34,543 bases of DNA from Prevotella sp. (GCA_024695815.1 JAILHK010000015.1:1-34543); one strand, 5' to 3'; positions 1-6,333 are shown, counted from the stretch's first letter. Numbers and translations: made by a program. The notes: generated by a model not told the origin, from the sequence alone.

Positions 1-139
1 AGACCTGAAAGAGTACATTGACTATTATAATAATGAGAGAATAAAGCTCAGACTAAAAGGAATGAGCCCAGTACAATACCGGACTCAATTCCATATGAGC
101 AATAGTGTTTAATCCGTCCAAACTTTGGGGTTCACTTCA
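1..139 (+). mobile_element. IS3-family insertion sequence, right end only
   Basis: The first 139 bases hold the last 36 codons of an IS3-family transposase and the element's right terminus. The terminus reads, on the minus strand, TGAAGTGAACCCCAAAG and onward, beginning with the TG typical of IS3-family ends, so the element most likely stops at base 139. The rest of the element lies outside the window. The target-site duplication cannot be checked from here. Confidence 0.75.
2..112 (+). CDS. IS3-family transposase OrfB, C-terminal fragment (cut by window edge)
   Basis: The open frame enters from the left edge and ends at TAA 110-112. The 36 visible residues include [20 protein letters not shown] followed by VQYR. 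This is the C-terminal signature of the IS3/IS150-type DDE integrase domain, in which a glutamate helix is followed by YNxxRxxxxLxxxSPxxYR. The transposase would cut and join the ends of its own element. Only the tail is visible, so whether the copy is intact cannot be judged. It is followed within 30 bases by the likely inverted-repeat end of the element. Confidence 0.85.
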   Translation, partial: DLKEYIDYYNNERIKLRLKGMSPVQYRTQFHMSNSV

Positions 140-374
140 AACGACCCCATCTAGGGGCTGGATGCGACTGCTCCAGGGGCTAGATGGACACCAAAAGTTA
201 AGCTATTAGAGAGCAAAAGTAAAGCTATTACAAGACAAAAGCGCAACTATGAGAACACTAAACCGCACCAATCATCACGCAAGAAGAGAAACCTGAGAGA
301 CTATCCCCTTCTATGAGCGCTTGCTGCTGAAAAAGAAAAAAGGCATTAAATACAACTTTTACACTGTTTTTTCG
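140..374. other. Intergenic region with a hairpin and a short direct repeat
   Basis: No gene is visible between the IS end and the next promoter. Bases 147-187 form an imperfect hairpin (CCATCTAG at 147-154 with CTAGATGG at 180-187, and CTGGA 158-162 with TCCAG 172-176). A 16-base direct repeat (AAAAGTTAAGCTATTA, 193-208 and 215-230, one mismatch) follows. No T-run follows the hairpin, so it is not an obvious terminator. The remainder holds nothing I recognise. Confidence 0.5.
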
Positions 375-382
375 TAAATTTG
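375..382 (+). promoter_or_regulatory. Bacteroidetes -7 promoter element (TAAATTTG)
   Basis: TAAATTTG matches the Bacteroidetes -7 consensus TAnnTTTG. No good -33 element is visible. Its position means the TTG codon at 380 lies inside the promoter and cannot be the start of the following gene, so the start falls at ATG 404. Confidence 0.6.
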
Positions 383-403
383 CAGTCGAAGAATCAAGAC
401 GAG

Positions 404-1165
404 ATGACTGCAAAAGAAATTATACAGTATATGGAGTCGCTGCACGACGAGGAGCAGCGGCAGGTGCTGATGCGCTTTTTCAAGACTGCACCTGGCGAAT
501 ATGGCTACGGCGATGAGTTTCTGGGCATCAAGGTGCCGAAGACACGCGAGGTGGTTAAGGCGGCTGCAAAAGACACACCGCTCAGCGAGATTCCGGAATT
601 ACTGATGTGCCGTTGGCACGAGGTGCGGCTCTGCGGACTGTTGATTCTCGTCTGGCATTTCGAACGACTGACAGCCAAACGGCTCATTAACGATACCGAG
701 GCTATCAGAAAACGCGAGGAGATCCTGACACTCTATTTGAAGTATGCCGAACAGGCAAACAATTGGGACTTGGTTGATATGTCAGCACCTAAAATACTGG
801 GGGCATGGGTTGCCTGCCCCGCGCCTTCAAAGGAGGAAGAAAACAAGAAGAAGGAAGTGCTCGACGAACTGGCCACAAGCACCAATCTTTGGAAGCAGCG
901 CATGAGCATCGTCTGCACTTGGAAGACCTCACAGATGGGCGATGCTTCGTGGTGTCTGCGATATGCAGAGATGCACTTGCACCATCCGCATGACCTCATG
1001 CACAAAGCCGTCGGTTGGATGCTTCGCGAGATGGGCAAGAGAGTGTCTATGGACTTGTTGCGCGACTTCCTGCGGCAGCACGTCCACGAGATGTCACGAA
1101 CCACACTGCGCTACGCCATCGAGAAAATGGACGACAAAGAACGAACATATTGGATGCAATCATAA
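404..1165 (+). CDS. DNA alkylation repair protein, AlkD-like HEAT-repeat family
   Basis: The product is a 253-residue, all-helical protein resembling AlkD-type DNA glycosylases, which remove bulky or positively charged N3- and N7-alkyl bases. The family-like segments are a GIKVPKTREVVK motif near the N-terminus, WHEVRLCGLLILVWHF, and NNWDLVDMSAPKILGAWV, the last placing a Trp-Asp pair (NxWDLVD) where AlkD has its aromatic and acidic active-site residues. Length fits the family (about 220-250). The open frame extends upstream to a TTG at 380, but that TTG is part of the -7 promoter box, so ATG 404 is preferred. The next gene follows 28 bases later on the same strand without a promoter box, suggesting co-transcription. 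Substrate range cannot be read from the sequence. Confidence 0.8.
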   Translation: MTAKEIIQYMESLHDEEQRQVLMRFFKTAPGEYGYGDEFLGIKVPKTREVVKAAAKDTPLSEIPELLMCRWHEVRLCGLLILVWHFERLTAKRLINDTEAIRKREEILTLYLKYAEQANNWDLVDMSAPKILGAWVACPAPSKEEENKKKEVLDELATSTNLWKQRMSIVCTWKTSQMGDASWCLRYAEMHLHHPHDLMHKAVGWMLREMGKRVSMDLLRDFLRQHVHEMSRTTLRYAIEKMDDKERTYWMQS

Positions 1166-1193
1166 ACATAATTTATAAATAGAACTCAAAGAT

Positions 1194-2147
1194 ATGATGA
1201 GAATAGTAGTACTTGATGGATATGCGGCAAACCCAGGCGATTTATCGTGGGAACCACTAGAGAAGATGGGATCGCTAACGATCTATGACCGCACAAAACC
1301 TGAAGAAACGGTGACCAGGGCTGCCGATGCCGAGGTAGTGCTGACCAACAAGGTTGTACTTGGGCGTAAAGAGATAGAACAATTGCCAAAACTACGTTAC
1401 ATCGGTGTGCTGGCCACGGGCTATAACGTGGTTGACACACAGGCTGCCCACGAACGCGGCATCATCGTGACCAACGTTCCGGCCTACAGCACAGAGAGTG
1501 TTGCCCAGATGGTATTTGCCCATCTGCTGACTGTGACCAACCGCACGGAGCATTATGCCCTTCAGAACCGCCAAGGCCGCTGGAGCCAGAACCCCGATTT
1601 CTGCTACTGGGACGCCCCGCTGATGGAGCTTGCCAGCAAGACTTTCGGCATCGTGGGACTTGGCAACATAGGCAGCAGAGTGGCCCAGATAGCTCTGGCC
1701 TTCGGCATGCAGGTGAAAGCGCTCACCAGCAAAGCAGCTGATGCGCTGCCCGCAGGCATCCAGAAAGCAGATCTCAATGAACTGCTCTCTTCGTCCGACG
1801 TACTTTCGCTGCATTGTCCACTGACTGCCGACAATCGTCACTTCATCAATGCCAAGACCCTAGCCCTGATGAAGCCAACGGCTATCGTCATCAACACGGG
1901 TCGTGGTCCCCTGGTCAATGACGCCGATGTAGCCGAGGCTCTCGAAGCAGGACGCCTTGCTGCCTATTGTGCCGACGTGCTCACGGATGAACCTCCTAAG
2001 GCCGATAATCCCCTACTCGCTCAACCTCATGCCTATCTGACGCCACACATTGCCTGGGCAAGCAGCGAGGCGCGTCTTCGTCTGCTAAACATCGCCATTC
2101 AGAATGTACGTTCATTCGTTGATGGTCAACCGCAAAATGTGGTGTAA
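1194..2147 (+). CDS. D-2-hydroxyacid dehydrogenase (glycerate dehydrogenase/hydroxypyruvate reductase type)
   Basis: This is a 317-residue NAD(P)-dependent oxidoreductase of the D-isomer-specific 2-hydroxyacid dehydrogenase family, cytoplasmic, interconverting 2-ketoacids and D-2-hydroxyacids. The nucleotide-binding motif GLGNIG is at residues 155-160. The catalytic triad is visible as Arg237 (NTGRGPLV), Glu266 (LTDEPP) and His285 (LTPHIAWAS). The sequence is closest in style to bacterial glycerate dehydrogenases, but the exact substrate is inferred. Two ATGs stand in tandem at 1194 and 1197; either could be used. The gene probably shares a transcript with the upstream alkylation-repair gene. 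Its last 20 codons are repeated, in diverged form, at 4066-4125, which points to a rearrangement immediately downstream. Confidence 0.9.
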   Translation: MMRIVVLDGYAANPGDLSWEPLEKMGSLTIYDRTKPEETVTRAADAEVVLTNKVVLGRKEIEQLPKLRYIGVLATGYNVVDTQAAHERGIIVTNVPAYSTESVAQMVFAHLLTVTNRTEHYALQNRQGRWSQNPDFCYWDAPLMELASKTFGIVGLGNIGSRVAQIALAFGMQVKALTSKAADALPAGIQKADLNELLSSSDVLSLHCPLTADNRHFINAKTLALMKPTAIVINTGRGPLVNDADVAEALEAGRLAAYCADVLTDEPPKADNPLLAQPHAYLTPHIAWASSEARLRLLNIAIQNVRSFVDGQPQNVV

Positions 2148-2195
2148 GAATATGACTTCATTATTGCAGTAATCACCGCAGTCCATAAGCATAAA

Positions 2196-2241
2196 AAAAT
2201 GAATATATCTGCACTTTATTTGCGATGATATATTCATTTTT
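2196..2241. repeat. 46-base palindromic repeat, copy 1
   Basis: This is identical over 46 bases to 3312-3357. Each copy is itself a hairpin: a 14-base arm AAAATGAATATATC pairs with GATATATTCATTTT across a loop of about 17 bases. Copy 1 is 49 bases beyond the dehydrogenase stop and runs into seven T residues, so it could act as that gene's terminator. Because the loop is conserved as well as the stem, the two copies look like a mobile or recently duplicated unit rather than chance terminators. Confidence 0.75.
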
Positions 2242-2285
2242 TTGAAATATTCATCCAAAAGCTAAGGAATAACAATTATTTTACT

Positions 2286-2293
2286 TATCTTTG
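2286..2293 (+). promoter_or_regulatory. Bacteroidetes -7 element (TATCTTTG) before the candidate RNA gene
   Basis: TATCTTTG followed by C is a full match to TAnnTTTG. A clear -33 element is not visible. It sits 40 bases before the first long stem of the folded region at 2333-2630 and no ATG-started gene follows for 420 bases, so it most likely drives a noncoding transcript. Confidence 0.6.
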
Positions 2294-2297
2294 CAAC

Positions 2298-2635
2298 AGC
2301 TAACTCATGTCGAGCCAACAATTGATATCGTTGGAGCGGCAACAAAGAGGGAGCACTACATTTTGGAAAATGCGTCGCTGACGCTTTGTTTTTGGCTACC
2401 TTGAACCTAGGAAATTCAAACGTACAGTTCAAAGACTTAGCAGATGTTGGTGCTACGGGTTGGTATATACCATCCCCGTGGGCGTGCAGAGGACTAACCA
2501 TGTCCTCGCGCACGCTTCATGGATGTATTGTATATATAACAAACGCGTGGGTATCACTCTGTCTCGTTTACTGTACAGGTTTTCCTAGGACCTAAGGTGG
2601 CGAACGAGCAGAAGCTAGATACCCCGCTTTTTCTT
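2298..2635 (+). ncRNA. Candidate structured noncoding RNA, about 335 nt, family unknown
   Basis: There is no convincing reading frame, but the sequence folds extensively. A closing stem pairs GGAGCGG (2333-2339) with CCGCTTT (2624-2630). A branched domain is closed by AACAAAG (2341-2347) with CTTTGTT (2384-2390) and contains CATTTT-GG-AAAATG and GCGTC-GCT-GACGC. A long axial helix runs GCTACCTT (2395-2402)/AAGGTGGC (2594-2601), CCTAGGA (2406-2412)/TCCTAGG (2583-2589), AAAC/GTTT, GTACAG (2422-2427)/CTGTAC (2571-2576) and AGAC/GTCT. It carries two apical hairpins, ACGGG-N-TGGT/ACCA-CCCGT (2455-2479) and GCGTGC-GAGGAC/GTCCTC-GCACGC (2482-2515). T-runs at 2628-2637 would end transcription. It lacks the RNase P signature and the tRNA-like ends of tmRNA. 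I do not recognise the family; 6S-like or mobile-element RNA remain possible. The ends are estimates. Confidence 0.6.
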
Positions 2636-2712
2636 TTTGTAGTATTTATCCTATTAATCAATCAGCCTGCATCTATGGGTATCAACAGGCACAACTTTTT
2701 CAATAAAAAAAA

Positions 2713-3193
2713 ATGAAGAAGTATTTTATGTGTTTTATTCTTATCAACATTCGCACAGAAAGAGGTAACGGTAAAAGCAGGAACACTTGTGCCGTTGCAA
2801 GTAATTAATTACACTAAAGCAGCAGACGTAAAAGTCGGGCAGAAAGTGGGATTTAGAGTTTCTCGCGACATCACCGTTAATGGCGTAACAGCAATCCCTT
2901 ATGGAACCACTGTCAACGGAACGGTTTTCGAAGCTAAGAAATCATCTTGGTGGGGAACCAAAGGTCGTCTTGGTATAAAAATCTCAGAGATGTTTGGTCC
3001 TAATGGCGAAATGATACCTTTGACCAATGGTGATGTCTACGTAACTGGCAAAAACCGTACTGCGGTTTCAGTATTACTATTTACGTTTGTTGTATGGCCT
3101 GCTTGCTTTATCTGCGGCTCAAAAGCTGAAATTCCTGCAGGCTATGAGATACAAGCCAATGTGGCAGCTAACACCGTCATAACTGCCGAATAA
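2713..3193 (+). pseudogene. Exported beta-rich protein with a one-base frameshift in its signal peptide
   Basis: The body is open from 2717 to 3193, with GTG 2789 the first standard start in that frame. Upstream in the same frame the residues SILCVLFLSTFAQKEVTV form a perfect signal peptide with a FAQ cleavage site, but no ATG precedes them. ATG 2713 is one base out of frame, next to an A-rich run, and its own frame stops after 31 codons. One lost or gained base at codons 2-3 explains this. The mature part has the pattern GTxVPLQ, VGQKVGFRV, IPYGTTVNGTV, GRLGIKI, then a hydrophobic stretch VLLFTFVVWPACFIC and IPAGYEI. The same order of motifs occurs in unnamed exported proteins of several phyla. 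No function is known. The gene may be dead, start inefficiently at GTG, or reflect a sequencing error. Confidence 0.6.
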
Positions 3194-3277
3194 AAAAAGA
3201 CAAACTATCTCATTGCGGTATGACGTCAAAATAAGTATGCTTCATATTTCATAATGAATAGTGAAACAAAACAAACT

Positions 3278-3309
3278 AAGCAGCGCTTCTAATCAGATGC
3301 GCTGCTTTT
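3278..3309 (+). terminator. Intrinsic terminator
   Basis: AAGCAGCGC (3278-3286) pairs with GCGCTGCTT (3299-3307) around a 12-base loop and is followed by T residues. It lies 85 bases after the stop of the exported-protein gene. The flanking A's on the other side may let it work weakly in both directions. Confidence 0.75.
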
Positions 3310-3311
3310 CT

Positions 3312-3357
3312 AAAATGAATATATCTGCACTTTATTTGCGATGATATATTCATTTTT
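3312..3357. repeat. 46-base palindromic repeat, copy 2
   Basis: Identical to 2196-2241 in the same orientation. The two copies bracket the candidate RNA and the frameshifted gene (2242-3311). This copy lies between two converging genes, 26 bases from the stop of the antitoxin gene, so it could also serve as a bidirectional terminator. Confidence 0.75.
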
Positions 3358-3382
3358 ATCTGAAAATGATATCCCTTGACGT

Positions 3383-3691
3383 TTACCCTAGAACCAGCGG
3401 CTGAGACACTTCAAAGCGCAAGCCAAGGGCACTAAGAATGCGAAGGAACATACCAGCACCAGGTTCAACGCTGCCATTCTCCACACGTGAGATATACGAC
3501 TTGTTGGTGCCTACACGCCTAGCGAGTTCCTGCTGGGTAACTTTCTCACGCTTGCGTGCATCACTGATAATCTGACCAACACAATAGGCATAGGCTTCCT
3601 TGCGAAAGGCTTCTCGCTCTGGGGTTCCTACCTTTCCGAAGCGTTCATCCATCATAGCATCAACGCTCATTATGTCATTTCTTTCCTGCAT
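3383..3691 (-). CDS. HigA-type antitoxin, XRE helix-turn-helix protein
   Basis: A 102-residue protein with a Cro/C1-type helix-turn-helix in its C-terminal half: GQIISDARKREKVTQQELAR is followed by RVGTNKSYISRVENGSVEPG and LRILSALGL. It should bind its own promoter and neutralise the toxin encoded just upstream. The gene starts inside the toxin's last codons (17-base overlap, 3675-3691), the usual toxin-first arrangement of higBA-like pairs. A second ATG 21 bases downstream (MSVDAMMDERF) is also plausible. The N-terminal 40 residues before the helix-turn-helix probably contact the toxin. Confidence 0.85.
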   Translation of the reverse strand: MQERNDIMSVDAMMDERFGKVGTPEREAFRKEAYAYCVGQIISDARKREKVTQQELARRVGTNKSYISRVENGSVEPGAGMFLRILSALGLRFEVSQPLVLG

Positions 3692-4010
3692 AATATTCTT
3701 TTTTTAATTGTATTGCCTTGTTAATCTCCTTTTCTGGAGTCTTCTGTGTCTTTTTCTGAAAGCCATTGAAGAGTATTACCACATTACCATCGTCAAAAAT
3801 GAAAAACACGCGGAATATTTTGCCAGCATGTTCTGCACGAAGTTCGTAGATCTCATCACGCAGATACTTTACGAACTTGGCATTAACTCGCTCCTGTGTC
3901 TTTAGCATATCAATGACATAGAACACCTTGCGGGCTTCTGCATCAGAGAGCGACTGGATGAAGTCTCTGAAATACGATTTGTATGCAGATATAATTCTTT
4001 CAGATTTCAT
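3675..4010 (-). CDS. HigB/Gp49-type toxin (RelE superfamily)
   Basis: A 111-residue basic protein related to phage Gp49-like and HigB toxins, which cleave mRNA on the ribosome. Supporting segments are LRDEIYELRAEHAGKIFRVF, the strand FFIFDDGNVVILFNGFQKKT and the closing helix QKTPEKEINKAIQLKKEYY, the family's typical ending. The frame stays open 29 codons further upstream, but a -33/-7 promoter lies in that stretch and its -7 box ends six bases from ATG 4010. The transcript must therefore begin at or near this ATG. It is the first gene of the toxin-antitoxin pair and may be translated with almost no leader. Confidence 0.85.
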   Translation of the reverse strand: MKSERIISAYKSYFRDFIQSLSDAEARKVFYVIDMLKTQERVNAKFVKYLRDEIYELRAEHAGKIFRVFFIFDDGNVVILFNGFQKKTQKTPEKEINKAIQLKKEYYAGKK

Positions 4011-4015
4011 GGTGG

Positions 4016-4046
4016 CAAAGATACAAAAAGTTTTCATATCAGGCAA
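4016..4046 (-). promoter_or_regulatory. Promoter of the toxin-antitoxin pair
   Basis: On the minus strand TTG (4046-4044), 20 bases, then TATCTTTG (4023-4016). This is a full Bacteroidetes -33/-7 promoter. It ends five bases before the toxin ATG, so the mRNA has little or no 5' leader, and it fixes the toxin start. Confidence 0.75.
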
Positions 4047-4065
4047 CTTTTTAATAAAAAAATAT

Positions 4066-4125
4066 ATAATCTGTATCAGCAACGTCCGCGCATTCATTGA
4101 TGGTCAGCCGCAAAATGTAGTGTAA
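4066..4125 (+). pseudogene. Relic of the 3' end of a D-2-hydroxyacid dehydrogenase gene
   Basis: Codons 4081-4125 read NVRAFIDGQPQNVV-stop, against NVRSFVDGQPQNVV-stop at the end of the dehydrogenase gene (2103-2147). A weaker match (ICIS against IAIQ) continues to about 4066. Most differences are at third codon positions, so the tail evolved as coding DNA before losing the rest of its gene. There is no start codon or active-site region. It marks the right edge of the accessory island. Confidence 0.75.
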
Positions 4126-4159
4126 ACAATAACAATTTCGTAAATTATCGCGATAAAAC

Positions 4160-4190
4160 TTGCGAGTTCGTAGTTTTTTTACTACTTTTG
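4160..4190 (+). promoter_or_regulatory. ilvC promoter
   Basis: TTG (4160-4162), 20 bases, TACTTTTG (4183-4190) is a complete Bacteroidetes promoter. It would give a leader of about 130 nt before the ilvC start codon, long enough to carry control elements. Confidence 0.8.
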
Positions 4191-4206
4191 CAGTCGATTT
4201 ATAAGT

Positions 4207-4280
4207 TAACCCCTCGTTGGCATCTCGGGCAGATGCCGATTGTGCTGACAAAACGACGGCTCTCGGGTTAGGGCTGGCAT
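4207..4280 (+). promoter_or_regulatory. Folded ilvC leader with a candidate Ile-Val-Leu leader peptide
   Basis: TAACCC (4207-4212) pairs with GGGTTA (4265-4270), CGTT (4215-4218) with AACG (4252-4255), and GGCATCT (4219-4225) with AGATGCC (4231-4237). A 12-codon ORF, MPIVLTKRRLSG, starts at ATG 4233 inside the hairpin and stops at TAG 4269-4271 inside the closing stem. It has one codon each for Ile, Val and Leu in a row, the end products of the ilvC pathway. A second GGCAT at 4276-4280 could compete for ATGCC. No intrinsic terminator follows, so control, if any, would act on translation or stability. The stems are clear; the regulatory role is inferred. Confidence 0.4.
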
Positions 4281-4324
4281 AGTGCAAAGGGATATGTATA
4301 ACACATTAAACATAATTAATAATT

Positions 4325-5374
4325 ATGGCAGAAATGAATTTTGGTGGCGTTATCGAAACTGTTGTCACCAGCAAGGAGTTCTCTTTGGAGAAAGCACGTG
4401 AAGTATTGAAGGATGAAGTAATTGCCGTTATCGGCTATGGTGTGCAGGGTCCTGGACAGGCTTGTAACCTGCGCGACAATGGATTCAACGTCATCGTAGG
4501 CCAGCGTCAGGGTAAAACCTACGACAAAGCCGTGGCCGACGGATGGGTGCCCGGCAAGACACTGTTCTCTATTGAGGAGGCAGCTGAAAAAGGTACTATC
4601 CTGTGTATGCTTCTGAGCGATGCTGGACAGATTCAGCAGTGGCCCACCATCAAGCAATATCTGAAGCCCGGCAAGACGCTTTACTACAGCCACGGCTTCG
4701 CCATTAACTGGAGCGATCGCACAGGCGTTGTGCCCCCAAAGGATGTTGACGTTATCATGGTAGCACCAAAGGGTTCGGGTACATCGCTGCGCACTATGTT
4801 CTGCGAGGGTCGCGGACTGAACTGCTCATATGCCGTTTATCAGGATGCATCAGGCAAGGCTAAGGAGAAAACACTGGCTTTCGGTATCGGTATCGGTGCA
4901 GGCTATCTGTTTGAAACCACATTCCAGCGCGAGGCTACCTCTGACCTCACCGGCGAGCGCGGTTCGCTGATGGGTGCAATCCAGGGACTGCTGCTGGCAC
5001 AATATGAGGTATTGCGCGAGAATGGTCATACTCCTTCTGAAGCCTTCAACGAGACCGTTGAGGAGCTGACTCAGAGTCTTGGCCCGCTGTTTGGCGAGAA
5101 AGGTATGGACTGGATGTACGCCAACTGTTCTACAACAGCCCAGCGCGGTGCTTTGGATTGGGCTCCACGCTTCCACGATGCTATAAAGCCCGTGATGGAG
5201 TGGCTGTATTACTCAGTAAAGACTGGCAACGAAGCACAGATTACCATCGACGCCAACTCAAAGCCCGACTATCGTGCAGGGCTGGAAAAAGAATTGGAAG
5301 CTATGCGCAATCAGGAGATGTGGCGTGCAGGCGAGACCGTACGCAAGCTGCGTCCTGAGAATCAGGATGTATAA
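4325..5374 (+). CDS. ilvC: Ketol-acid reductoisomerase
   Basis: IlvC (349 residues) converts acetolactate or acetohydroxybutyrate, by alkyl migration and NADPH-dependent reduction, into the dihydroxy acids leading to valine, leucine and isoleucine. The Rossmann motif GYGVQGPGQ lies near residue 38. The helical metal-binding domain shows DLTGERGSLMGAIQG and EELTQSLGPLFGEKGMDWMY. The length fits the Bacteroidetes form of the enzyme. ATG 4325 follows an A/T-rich leader. The gene stands alone here with its own promoter and terminator, although ilvC is often clustered with ilvD and ilvB. Regulation probably involves the folded leader just upstream. Confidence 0.97.
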   Translation: MAEMNFGGVIETVVTSKEFSLEKAREVLKDEVIAVIGYGVQGPGQACNLRDNGFNVIVGQRQGKTYDKAVADGWVPGKTLFSIEEAAEKGTILCMLLSDAGQIQQWPTIKQYLKPGKTLYYSHGFAINWSDRTGVVPPKDVDVIMVAPKGSGTSLRTMFCEGRGLNCSYAVYQDASGKAKEKTLAFGIGIGAGYLFETTFQREATSDLTGERGSLMGAIQGLLLAQYEVLRENGHTPSEAFNETVEELTQSLGPLFGEKGMDWMYANCSTTAQRGALDWAPRFHDAIKPVMEWLYYSVKTGNEAQITIDANSKPDYRAGLEKELEAMRNQEMWRAGETVRKLRPENQDV

Positions 5375-5395
5375 ACACATTCAAGCAATAACACA

Positions 5396-5431
5396 AGAGA
5401 GAGGACACTAAGGTATCCTCTCTCTTTTTTT
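5396..5431 (+). terminator. Intrinsic terminator of ilvC
   Basis: AGAGAGAGGA (5396-5405) pairs with TCCTCTCTCT (5416-5425) and is followed by seven T residues in total run. It is 22 bases after the ilvC stop. Confidence 0.9.
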
Positions 5432-5472
5432 ATTGTGAATAATATTCCTGATTCTGTCTAATCGATACTAAA

Positions 5473-6276
5473 CTAATGCCTAAAGCGAATGTCACGCAAC
5501 TCATGATTGCCCATGAACCGACTCTTATCAACCAAACCCGTGACGCCCATGATGCGACCTCGACAAGAATACTGCCACAATGTATAGTCACGCCCATCTT
5601 CTAACACGGGCTCCTCGTCGGCATACATGGCCACCATCAACTGATAATCGTCTATCTTTCCCTGAAGATGCTTATTGTAAAAATTACGATAGGTATAGAC
5701 CAAAGGCTTCTGATGATAGGCCTCCTCCATCAAAGACAACATCTTGAGCAATGAGTCGCAGAATTCTTCTGACGACAGGCGACCATCGGTCTCTACATCA
5801 AGCATCGGTATAAGGTCTTGCTCACCAGGCAGGCACTGGGCTTTAAAATTCTCGAGTTGCGTCTGCAAATCGGCAGCAGGGCGGAAGAAATGATAGGAGC
5901 CCACCTTCAGCCCATAGCGGTGAGCCAAATCGATATTGCGTTCATAAAGAGGATCTACATTCTCGGAACCTTCAGAGGCCTTCAGATATACATAGGCCAT
6001 CTTGGTGTGCTCACCAATGGTGTTCCAAAACACCTCGCCCTGATAATGGCTCAAGTCGATGCCATGAATGTGACTGCAAGTATCCTCGCAACAAAAAAGT
6101 GGATTTTCATGTATCGTAGGTGGCACTACTCGACGTACAACTCTGCGTTTCCTTACCACACGGTGAGTTTTGGCTTTCTTGCGATGGCGGCGTACGGCGG
6201 CATCAGTAGGCATGACCACCAGCAACGCGAGTAACATCGTTAAACAAATTGTAATTCGCTGCTTTACCATATTCAT
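5473..6276 (-). CDS. GH25 family lysozyme (N,O-diacetylmuramidase), exported
   Basis: A glycoside hydrolase family 25 enzyme predicted to cut the MurNAc-GlcNAc bond of peptidoglycan outside the inner membrane. From ATG 6276 (or 6270) the protein starts with a signal peptide MVKQRITICLTMLLALLVV. A strikingly basic linker of about 25 residues rich in Arg/Lys follows, then the GH25 domain: HGIDLSHYQG (Asp near residue 74), VYLKASEG, GSYHFFRP, and PMLDVETDG with the catalytic Asp-x-Glu pair. The frame stays open to 6420, but a TATTTTTG promoter box at 6288-6281 argues for the inner start. The gene diverges from the C11 peptidase gene. Housekeeping wall turnover is likelier than a phage role, since no phage genes are near. 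Confidence 0.9.
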   Translation of the reverse strand: MNMVKQRITICLTMLLALLVVMPTDAAVRRHRKKAKTHRVVRKRRVVRRVVPPTIHENPLFCCEDTCSHIHGIDLSHYQGEVFWNTIGEHTKMAYVYLKASEGSENVDPLYERNIDLAHRYGLKVGSYHFFRPAADLQTQLENFKAQCLPGEQDLIPMLDVETDGRLSSEEFCDSLLKMLSLMEEAYHQKPLVYTYRNFYNKHLQGKIDDYQLMVAMYADEEPVLEDGRDYTLWQYSCRGRIMGVTGLVDKSRFMGNHELRDIRFRH

Positions 6277-6280
6277 GATA

Positions 6281-6288
6281 CAAAAATA
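6281..6288 (-). promoter_or_regulatory. -7 element of the GH25 gene (TATTTTTG)
   Basis: TATTTTTG on the minus strand matches TAnnTTTG and lies a few bases before ATG 6276 and 6270. It is one half of a divergent promoter pair with 6334-6341. Confidence 0.55.
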
Positions 6289-6333
6289 CTGCTTTTTTCT
6301 TGAAAAAGCATAAGATATGTGCGAAAAATAATG

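Noticed and set aside
380..403. TTG start at 380 for the AlkD-like gene (and similarly TTG 14801 for the pseudokinase)
   Set aside because: Both TTG codons are part of the TAnnTTTG promoter box, so they cannot lie inside the mRNA as start codons. The ATGs at 404 and 14777 are used.
2262..2595. Short ORFs on both strands (83 aa minus, 69 aa plus) in the candidate RNA region
   Set aside because: They have no recognisable domain or start context, and the strong long-range stems explain the sequence better as RNA.
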